Shown here: positions 1 through 5,233 of the stretch, in pieces
Position numbering within the stretch: the first letter of the stretch is position 1
How the letters are laid out: each line of letters opens with the position of its first letter
Assembly: GCA_030600975.1 (NCBI GenBank)
Contig: JAUVUL010000104.1
Location: forward strand, 1-6,606
DNA from: Candidatus Aegiribacteria sp.
GTDB lineage: Bacteria; Fermentibacterota; Fermentibacteria; Fermentibacterales; JCC-6
Length of the DNA: 6,606 bases
Direction of reading: 5' to 3'
The notes under the pieces: model-generated
Database searches by the model: none
Seen by the model: the letters and a program-made list of their open reading frames with translations, nothing else
What the model was told of the DNA's origin: nothing
Position numbers and translations under genes: made by a program

Positions 1-29
1 GTCATTCTTAAACGTTACCTGGGGATTCC

Positions 30-1028
30 ATGAAGCGTAAGATATTGTTTATTTCGATCACATTTCTGGTGTTTGTAATTCTGGGAATTGCTACTCTCAG
101 ATGGTGCAGTCAGCCTCCGTGCGGCGGGAGGGAGTGCATACTCACCGTTGAGAAGGGTTGGGGAGCAAGAAGGATCTCTCAGGTTCTTTCCGACTCGGGG
201 CTTGTCCGGTGTAGACTCTACCTTCTCTGGACATATTCACGGATGAATGGTACACCTCCAATGCAGGCAGGTATCTACAGGCTTGATGATTCGATGTCTC
301 CTGACTCCATTCTTGGGATACTGATGAGAGGGGACGTATTGCCAGTTGAAACCAGCTGGGTGACCATCTCCCCCGGATTGACCCGCGCACAATCCCTCAG
401 TCTCATCTCGGAGGATACTGGTATCCGGAAAATCGTGTTTGACAGCCTTTCTACGGATTCCATTTTTCTTGCATCCAACGGCATACAAACCCTTGAGGGT
501 TACCTTTTCCCCGAAACCTACGAATTTGCCGATACCCTGGATGCTGGAGAAATCCTCAGAAGGATCATTGCAACCGGGAAAGCCAGGTGGCCTGAAGATG
601 TTGACGAACTCCTGGAGAATACCGGCATTACACTTCATGAAACAATAATACTCGCCTCCATCGTCGAGAGGGAAGCCAGGGTTGATTCAGAAAGGGTCTT
701 TATTGCAGGTGTATTCCTTTCAAGGATGAGAAGCGGAATGAAGCTTGAAAGCTGTGCGACTGTTCAGTATGCACTTGGAGAGGTGAAGGAAGTCCTTCTC
801 TATAGCGATCTTGATATCGATGATCCCTACAATACATACATTTACGAGGGGTTGCCTCCGGGTCCGATCTGCTCCCCCGGATTACCTTCCATTTACGCTT
901 CGTTCAGTCCTGATACAACTGAGGGATATCTCTATTTCGTAAGCAGGGATGATGGAACAGGCATGCACCTTTTCGCTAGAACGTATGCGGGCCATCTCTC
1001 CAACATAAGATCGACAACTGGCAGGTGA
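30..1028 (+). CDS. mltG: Endolytic murein transglycosylase MltG (YceG-like)
   Basis: The 332-residue protein is a membrane-anchored lytic transglycosylase of the MltG/YceG family. These enzymes cleave nascent peptidoglycan glycan strands at the outer face of the cytoplasmic membrane and are thought to terminate strand growth. Residues 1-4 are basic (MKRK) and about 5-23 form one hydrophobic segment, so an uncleaved anchor is likely. Residues about 37-110 match the N-terminal LysM-like subdomain. The catalytic region is clear: LEGYLFPETYEF (155-166), LASIVEREA (208-216, containing the conserved glutamates), a VFLSRMRSGMKLES segment, CATVQYALG (242-250), YNTYIYEGLPPGPICSPG (267-284) and YLYFV (300-304). 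Length is normal for the family. The ATG at 30 follows only a weak GGGGA Shine-Dalgarno at 21-25, but the hydrophobic N-terminus directly after it supports this start. A 79-base gap follows, and I see no clear terminator hairpin after the stop. Confidence 0.95.
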   Translation: MKRKILFISITFLVFVILGIATLRWCSQPPCGGRECILTVEKGWGARRISQVLSDSGLVRCRLYLLWTYSRMNGTPPMQAGIYRLDDSMSPDSILGILMRGDVLPVETSWVTISPGLTRAQSLSLISEDTGIRKIVFDSLSTDSIFLASNGIQTLEGYLFPETYEFADTLDAGEILRRIIATGKARWPEDVDELLENTGITLHETIILASIVEREARVDSERVFIAGVFLSRMRSGMKLESCATVQYALGEVKEVLLYSDLDIDDPYNTYIYEGLPPGPICSPGLPSIYASFSPDTTEGYLYFVSRDDGTGMHLFARTYAGHLSNIRSTTGR

Positions 1029-1033
1029 CCTGA

Positions 1034-1065
1034 TTGACATAATCCATTAGCTTTACACTTATAAT
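1034..1065 (+). promoter_or_regulatory. Candidate sigma-70-type promoter for the downstream operon
   Basis: A perfect TTGACA lies at 1034-1039 and a perfect TATAAT at 1060-1065, in the only sizeable intergenic gap of the window. The spacer is 20 bases, longer than the usual 16-18, so the pair may be weak, activator-dependent or partly coincidental. A transcript would begin near 1072. That would leave a leader of about 36 bases before the ATG at 1108 and would rule out the TTG at 1072 as a start. Confidence 0.4.
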
Positions 1066-1068
1066 GGA
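1043..1068. repeat. Perfect 7-bp inverted repeat overlapping the -10 element (operator-like)
   Basis: TCCATTA at 1043-1049 is the exact reverse complement of TAATGGA at 1062-1068, with 12 bases between the arms. The arm centres are 19 bp apart, close to two helical turns, as is common for sites of dimeric regulators. The right arm overlaps the candidate -10 hexamer, so a bound protein would block the promoter. Arms of this length can arise by chance, so the operator role is an inference from position. Confidence 0.35.
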
Positions 1069-1094
1069 GTTTTGCAGGTGCAGATACTTTCAGA

Positions 1095-1101
1095 GAAAGG
1101 A
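1095..1101 (+). promoter_or_regulatory. Shine-Dalgarno that fixes the start at 1108
   Basis: GAAAGGA lies 6 bases before the ATG at 1108. The alternative upstream starts, TTG at 1072 and GTG at 1078, have no comparable site and fall at or near the expected transcription start. The ATG at 1108 is therefore preferred. Confidence 0.6.
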
Positions 1102-1107
1102 CAGGAC

Positions 1108-1632
1108 ATGAGTGAGGGAAGAGATCTGGGATTTCTGGAGAAGGCCATACGACTTATTCCGGGTTACAAGGGTTACAAGAGCAAGGAAGAACGGAGGGAT
1201 AACGATCAGCTTTTCAGGACTGGTCTCGTGAACAGGCTGGAGAGACTCAGAACCGATATCAACGAGATACCTGCGAGTCTGAGGGGTCCCTCGGCACTCA
1301 AATCGATTACCGATTTTGACAGAATTCTGAAGAGACTCGAAAAGGTAACGGACGAGATCCGTTTTGCCGCAAGAGGATACAGGGGCTGGTTCGACATGCA
1401 TAAGGTTCGTGAGGATGAACTGGATAAACTCTACGCCTTTGATGTGGGTCTGGTGGAGAACATCGAAGAGCTTGAGGAATCATACGTGGTTCTTCAGGCT
1501 GCTGCAGCTGCAAGCTCTGACCTGAAGGAACCAATTGATGAAATGGTTGCGATACTCATCGAATTCAGCAACAAGATGTCGGAGCGCAGCGAGCTGATGA
1601 TTGATCTCGAAAAAAATATTCCAAATGATTAG
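1108..1632 (+). CDS. Hypothetical helical protein next to an SPFH gene
   Basis: I do not recognise a named family. From the ATG at 1108 the protein has 174 residues. It is highly charged, has no signal peptide or membrane segment, and reads as nearly all alpha-helix, probably cytoplasmic. Visible marks are a PGYKGYKSKEERR segment (18-30) followed by DNDQLFR (31-37), a GYRGWFD motif (90-96), heptad-like Leu/Ile spacing in about 38-85 suggesting a coiled coil, and an Ala-rich stretch near 132-136. The duplicated GYK comes from a 9-bp tandem duplication in the DNA. It ends 22 bases before the SPFH gene and follows the only promoter-like element in the window, so it is probably the first gene of the operon. 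By analogy with other SPFH proteins encoded beside a small helical protein, it may be a physical partner of the next gene product. That role is inferred. A longer 186-residue form from TTG at 1072 is possible but less likely. Confidence 0.8.
   Translation: MSEGRDLGFLEKAIRLIPGYKGYKSKEERRDNDQLFRTGLVNRLERLRTDINEIPASLRGPSALKSITDFDRILKRLEKVTDEIRFAARGYRGWFDMHKVREDELDKLYAFDVGLVENIEELEESYVVLQAAAAASSDLKEPIDEMVAILIEFSNKMSERSELMIDLEKNIPND
1162..1179 (+). repeat. 9-bp perfect tandem duplication inside the helical-protein gene
   Basis: GGTTACAAG occurs twice back to back (1162-1170 and 1171-1179) and encodes GYK-GYK. It is in frame and sits in what looks like the protein's most conserved-looking segment, so it is best read as coding sequence rather than a regulatory repeat. 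Confidence 0.7.
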
Positions 1633-1654
1633 ATCGAAGAAAGGTTAACTGACC

Positions 1655-2776
1655 ATGTTCAAGAAACTTGAAATCATAGAATGGATGGATGACAGTGGAA
1701 ATGAAATAGTCCACAGGATTCCACAGAGCGGCTCTGGCGAATTCCGTCTGGGTTCCCAGGTCGTGGTGCGAGAAAACCAGGACGCTATCTTCTTCCGGGA
1801 TGGGAAGGCTATGGATACCTTCGGCCCTGGAAGGCATACGATCACCACCGAGAATATCCCCCTGCTGACTGGTGTTGTCAGTACCCTCTTCGAGGGCAAA
1901 GACTCTCCCTTCAGGGCCACAGTGTTCTTTATAAACAAGAAGACCTTCACCGATATGAAATGGGGCACCAAGGAACCCATAATATTCAGGGACAAGGAAC
2001 TCTCGATGGTGAGATTGAGAGCCTTCGGAAGCTTTTCAATGAAAGTTGAGCAGAGCCATCTCTTCCTGAACAAGATAGTCGGAACAGAGGGAAAATTCTC
2101 AACCGACGAGATCGAGGGTTTTCTGAAGGGCATGATAATCTCAAGACTTGCTGATCTTCTTGGAGAAACCATTGAAACCATATTTGACCTCGCGCAATAC
2201 TACGACGAGATAGGTACCCTTGCGAAATCCAGGCTGGGTGATGATTTCGGGAAATACGGAATTCAGCTGGTTGATTTCTACGTTCAGGCCATTACGCCTC
2301 CAGAAGAGGTTCAGAAACGGATCGATGAGCGCAGTGCTATGGGAGCACTTGGTGATATGAATCAGTACCTGCGCTTCAAAACAGCCACCGCTATGGGTGA
2401 TGCGGCTGCGAGTGAAGGCGGCGGCGGAGCTGCCGGCGCAGGAGTTGGTATGGGTGCCGGACTCGGGATGGGTATGACAATGGCAAACATGATGGGCCAG
2501 ACTATGGCGGGAGGCGGCCAGAGCAATTCCGTAGCGGCTCCTCAGGTTGTGTGTCCTGCGTGCGGCAAGAATGTTGCTCCCGGTAAATTCTGTCCCGAAT
2601 GCGGCAAACCCCTTGGTGTTACATGTTCTAAATGCGGCAATGTTGTGCCGCCGGGAACTAATTTTTGTCCCGAGTGCGGTACAAAGACCGGTGGTGGAAA
2701 GCCATGCTCCAAATGCGGTGCAGATGTTCCCGCAGATTCCAAATTCTGCCCGGAATGTGGAGAGAAACAGGAATAA
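1655..2776 (+). CDS. SPFH-domain protein with three C-terminal zinc ribbons (YdjI-like)
   Basis: The 373-residue protein resembles the YdjI-type SPFH proteins, sometimes annotated as 'virion core protein', which are cytoplasmic or peripheral scaffold-like members of the stomatin/prohibitin/flotillin superfamily. Residues about 1-235 form the SPFH part: GSQVVVRENQDAIFFRDGKAMDTFGPGRHT (about 33-62 in sequence order) is the typical opening, and YGIQLVDFYVQAITPPEEV (201-219) is the typical end of the fold. Residues about 254-289 are a Gly/Met/Ala-rich flexible linker. The C-terminus has six CxxC pairs with cysteines at 300/303, 313/316, 324/327, 338/341, 351/354 and 365/368, making three four-cysteine zinc ribbons. 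There is no N-terminal transmembrane helix, unlike classical flotillins. The ATG at 1655 follows AAAGG at 1640-1644. The stop codon directly abuts the next ATG (TAA-ATG), suggesting translational coupling. The family link is confident; the biological role is unknown, with membrane-stress or assembly functions only suggested for relatives. Confidence 0.88.
   Translation: MFKKLEIIEWMDDSGNEIVHRIPQSGSGEFRLGSQVVVRENQDAIFFRDGKAMDTFGPGRHTITTENIPLLTGVVSTLFEGKDSPFRATVFFINKKTFTDMKWGTKEPIIFRDKELSMVRLRAFGSFSMKVEQSHLFLNKIVGTEGKFSTDEIEGFLKGMIISRLADLLGETIETIFDLAQYYDEIGTLAKSRLGDDFGKYGIQLVDFYVQAITPPEEVQKRIDERSAMGALGDMNQYLRFKTATAMGDAAASEGGGGAAGAGVGMGAGLGMGMTMANMMGQTMAGGGQSNSVAAPQVVCPACGKNVAPGKFCPECGKPLGVTCSKCGNVVPPGTNFCPECGTKTGGGKPCSKCGADVPADSKFCPECGEKQE
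2552..2758 (+). repeat. Three tandem coding repeats, each one zinc ribbon
   Basis: The 3' end of the SPFH gene has three in-frame units of about 24-27 codons, each encoding CxxC, a 9-10 residue spacer and CPEC. The second half is most uniform (F-C-P-E-C-G in all three), and the DNA also stays similar there, so the units look like internal duplications. They explain the periodic TGTCCCGA(A/G)TGCGG-like words in this stretch. Confidence 0.85.
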
Positions 2777-4438
2777 ATGCCGGGAACGGTTCACGGACTT
2801 CTGCAGAAACAGGCAACAGACACACCTGAAACTGTTGCTATTGAAGATGACCGACGGAAACTCAGTTTTGCTGACTGGTGGCGGGTTTCCTGTCATGTTG
2901 CATCAATGCTGCAAAAAGCTGGAGTTCAGCAGGGACATGTTGTGGGAGTTGTGTCCCGCCGCTCTTCCTTTCTTCCATGTACCTTCACTGCGGTTTCCAT
3001 GCTGGGAGCGAAATTCGTTTCTCTGAATCCCGACTGGCCGGCGCAGGAAAGGATGCGGGTTTTCGGCAGATGGTCTGACCGTCTGGTTCTTACGTGGAAC
3101 AATTCTGACTGCTGTTCTCTGCATGATGAGATGACCCTGTCTCTGAACGATGATATCTTCAAGGGTAGTGAAAATCCTGTGGATATTCCTGTTCTGCAAG
3201 GTGATGAAGAGTTCTATCTGAACGTTACATCGGCATCCACCGGTCAGGCGAAGATAGCGCCTACAACCCATGCTCAGCTGCTGTCAAACACCGCCGGTGT
3301 TACTGCAACCATGGGTCTGACCGGTGATGATGTACACCTTTCCATCTTCGGCGTATTCGGTCATCCCCACGAGCTCTTTATGCGGGGATTGTACCTCGGT
3401 GGAAGGACTGTGCTGACTGAACACAGGTATCCCAGGGATCTGCTTCATGTAATTTCAAGAACTGGAGTAACGGCCATCATGGCTCTTCCGACGCAATTGA
3501 TGAGCTTGTCACATCTATGGAACAAGATTGAAGCTGATCTCTCATCCGTGAGAATAGCGGAAGCCGGCGGAATGTATGTTTCCGAAGATTTCGCGGTAAA
3601 TTTCACAGAAAGAACAGGAGTGGAACTTATACCCGTATGGGGAAGTACTGAAACAGCGGGAGTCAGCCTCATAGGAGAAAGCGGAGTTCAGGGATTCACA
3701 TCCGTTGTAGAGGGATACGAGATCGAACTTCGTGATCTGTCAGGTAACAGGATGGATGAAAACGGCAGCGGTGAACTGTGGATTTCAGGGTCAGGGGTTG
3801 TGAACAGATATATGGGAGACAGGCCGCAGACTGAAGAAGCCTTTCTTGATGGATGGTATCGTACCGGGGATATGTTCAGAACGGAGAATGGAAGGCTTGT
3901 TTTTCTAGGGCGCAGAGGAGGGTTGATAAAGGCCGCCGGCTTGAAGGTCTATCCCCTTGAAGTCGAACTGGCAATATTGAAGCATCCTTCAATTGTGGAC
4001 GCATGCGTGGTCGGGAGGGATCACCCTACAAGGGGTGAGATGCCTTCCGCCTATATAGTAACCAGGCCTGGAACTGAGATAACCGTTGCGGGGATGAGAG
4101 CATTTCTCAGGCAGTTCCTCGATGAGCACAAGATTCCCAGGCTCATCAATTTCGTCCAAGGGTTGCCTAGAATCGCAAGCGGTAAGATTGATAGAAAGGC
4201 CGTGGGAACAAAAGAGATCGTTCCTGATTTCCGGGGTGAACTCCTCCGGTCCGATGTTGAGCTTGTGAGGCTCATAAACCAGAGGGCGGAGCTCATGAAC
4301 AGTATCGGAGGGGGATTCGATCCCACATGGGTGGATGACCAGGTGGATAACGCAATAGGCCATAATGCCGGCCCCGTATCAGATAGCTCAATAAGAGATT
4401 TTATGAGATTCATTATCAGCGAGCTGGGGAAGAGGTAG
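2777..4438 (+). CDS. AMP-forming acyl/aryl acid ligase (ANL superfamily) fused to an AroQ-like C-terminal domain
   Basis: The 553-residue protein is an adenylate-forming ligase: it should activate a carboxylic acid with ATP to an acyl-AMP, releasing PPi, then usually form a thioester. ANL motifs appear in order: the P-loop-like TSASTGQAK (151-159, with Ala where a Gly and a Pro are usual), WGSTET (288-293), YRTGD (361-365), LGRRGGLIKAAGLKVYPLEVE (377-397, hinge Asp replaced by Gly) and PRIASGKIDRK (464-474) with the catalytic Lys at 470. No signal peptide or membrane segment is seen, so it is probably cytoplasmic. ANL proteins normally end soon after this lysine; here 83 residues follow, of which about 486-553 resemble an AroQ chorismate mutase (separate entry). 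The substrate cannot be read from sequence; an aromatic acid is suggested only by the aromatic-pathway neighbour. The gene starts immediately after the SPFH stop and ends 2 bases before DAHP synthase, so coupling to both is likely. Confidence 0.88.
   Translation: MPGTVHGLLQKQATDTPETVAIEDDRRKLSFADWWRVSCHVASMLQKAGVQQGHVVGVVSRRSSFLPCTFTAVSMLGAKFVSLNPDWPAQERMRVFGRWSDRLVLTWNNSDCCSLHDEMTLSLNDDIFKGSENPVDIPVLQGDEEFYLNVTSASTGQAKIAPTTHAQLLSNTAGVTATMGLTGDDVHLSIFGVFGHPHELFMRGLYLGGRTVLTEHRYPRDLLHVISRTGVTAIMALPTQLMSLSHLWNKIEADLSSVRIAEAGGMYVSEDFAVNFTERTGVELIPVWGSTETAGVSLIGESGVQGFTSVVEGYEIELRDLSGNRMDENGSGELWISGSGVVNRYMGDRPQTEEAFLDGWYRTGDMFRTENGRLVFLGRRGGLIKAAGLKVYPLEVELAILKHPSIVDACVVGRDHPTRGEMPSAYIVTRPGTEITVAGMRAFLRQFLDEHKIPRLINFVQGLPRIASGKIDRKAVGTKEIVPDFRGELLRSDVELVRLINQRAELMNSIGGGFDPTWVDDQVDNAIGHNAGPVSDSSIRDFMRFIISELGKR
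4232..4435 (+). other. AroQ (chorismate mutase)-like C-terminal domain of the ligase, apparently degenerate
   Basis: Ligase residues 486-553 can be laid by hand on the E. coli P-protein mutase domain without gaps through helix 1: Arg486 falls on Arg11, Asp493 on the conserved Asp, Arg503 on Arg28, then Glu505-Leu506 and Gly511 match. Beyond that, Phe514 takes the place of Lys39. The FDP at 514-516 matches the common Y/F-D-P before helix 2, but Trp518 and Val519 stand where Arg51 and Glu52 are expected. The last helix (IRDFMRFIISELGKR, 539-553) matches the final helix but stops before the Gln88 position. The fold assignment is plausible but rests on a short manual alignment. Lack of several active-site residues argues against normal mutase activity and for a structural or regulatory role. 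Confidence 0.6.
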
Positions 4439-4440
4439 AA

Positions 4441-5232
4441 ATGGACATAAGATCCGTAAAAGTAGGTAATGTCCATATAGGTGAGGGATCATCCATCCTC
4501 ATCGCCGGTCCCTGTTCTGTGGAAAACATTGAAATGCTAAGGGAGATTACGGTCGCTGTGGTAGAGGCGGGTGTCTCCATATTAAGAGGCGGTTCGTTCA
4601 AGCCCAGAACATCTCCCTATTCCTTTCAGGGTCTGGGTATTGAAGGATTTGAAATGCTGGATCAGGTAAGAAGGGAATTCAATATTCCGGTGGTCAGTGA
4701 AGTCATGGCGGTAGATCAGATAGAACACGCCGTGAAGTACATTGATATGATTCAGGTTGGAGCAAGGAACATGCACAACTTTCCACTATTATCTGCCCTT
4801 GGCAGGACCGAGAAACCGATACTTCTGAAAAGAGGATTCATGGCCACGATTGAGGAGTGGCTCATGGCGGCGGAGTATCTCGTCAAGGAGGGAAATGACA
4901 GGGTGGTTCTCTGTGAAAGGGGAATAAGGACCTTTGAACCCTGGACAAGGAATACACTGGACATTTCGGCTGTTCCACTTGCAAGAATGCTTGGTGGATA
5001 TCCGGTCATTGTAGATCCATGCCATGCCTCCGGAAGGAGGGACCTTCTGGAGCCTCTGTCCCTTGCAGGCCTTGCTGCAGGGGCTGACGGCATTATGCTG
5101 GAAGTACATCCTGATCCTGACAAGGCTCTTTCAGATGGAGGACAGTCCCTTTCAATTCCCGAACTGATGGAACTCGCAGAAAAACTGCTCAGGAGGATAA
5201 CTCAAGAATATTCTGAAAATAGAAGGAGTTAA
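4441..5232 (+). CDS. aroF: 3-deoxy-D-arabino-heptulosonate 7-phosphate (DAHP) synthase, type I-beta, core only
   Basis: The 263-residue enzyme condenses PEP with erythrose 4-phosphate to DAHP, the first step of the shikimate pathway to chorismate and aromatic amino acids, in the cytoplasm. Motifs are complete: AGPCSVE (22-28), RGGSFKPRTSPYSFQG (49-64), QVGARNMHNF (105-114), LLKRG (128-132), LCERGIRTFE (157-166) and DPCHASGRR (192-200). Metal ligands expected from the Pyrococcus furiosus enzyme are present as Cys25, His195, Glu221 and Asp232. Its size matches the P. furiosus core-only form; it has neither the N-terminal ACT-like domain of Thermotoga nor the fused chorismate mutase of Bacillus, so it should not be feedback-controlled by its own domains. 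AGAGG at 4431-4435, inside the last ligase codons, is the Shine-Dalgarno. The start lies 2 bases after the ligase stop. The symbol is generic for the activity (aroA/aroG are used for the same family). Confidence 0.95.
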   Translation: MDIRSVKVGNVHIGEGSSILIAGPCSVENIEMLREITVAVVEAGVSILRGGSFKPRTSPYSFQGLGIEGFEMLDQVRREFNIPVVSEVMAVDQIEHAVKYIDMIQVGARNMHNFPLLSALGRTEKPILLKRGFMATIEEWLMAAEYLVKEGNDRVVLCERGIRTFEPWTRNTLDISAVPLARMLGGYPVIVDPCHASGRRDLLEPLSLAGLAAGADGIMLEVHPDPDKALSDGGQSLSIPELMELAEKLLRRITQEYSENRRS

Positions 5233-5233
5233 C

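Noticed and set aside
1072..1107. TTG (1072) or GTG (1078) as start of the helical protein
   Set aside because: They lie at or just after the likely transcription start and lack a Shine-Dalgarno. The ATG at 1108 has GAAAGGA at 6 bases.
1029..1107. Terminator, riboswitch or small RNA in the mltG downstream gap
   Set aside because: The only stem-forming pair is the 7-bp dyad with a 12-base loop and no following T-run, and it sits on the promoter hexamer. The gap is too short for a known riboswitch, and no RNA motif was recognised.
2552..2758. Regularly spaced similar DNA words that could suggest a CRISPR-like or satellite array
   Set aside because: The units are in frame, imperfect, and fully explained by three zinc ribbons. 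There are no unique spacers between identical repeats.
1655..2776. 'Virion core protein' as evidence of a prophage
   Set aside because: That label is a historical annotation for YdjI-type SPFH proteins. No phage, integrase or attachment-site sequence is seen, and the neighbours are housekeeping genes.
2141..2896. 251-residue open frame on the - strand across the SPFH 3' end and ligase start
   Set aside because: It lies opposite two genes with clear family motifs, spans their junction, and its translation shows no recognisable domain. It is a shadow of the repetitive Cys/Gly codons.
2547..3026. 159-residue + strand frame overlapping the zinc ribbons and the ligase start
   Set aside because: It is an out-of-frame reading of the ribbon repeats. 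The ribbon and ligase frames carry the conserved motifs.
4405..4445. A frameshift or broken fusion between the AroQ-like tail and DAHP synthase
   Set aside because: The ligase ends at a normal stop after the last AroQ helix, and the synthase has its own Shine-Dalgarno, ATG and complete N-terminus, so two intact genes fit better.
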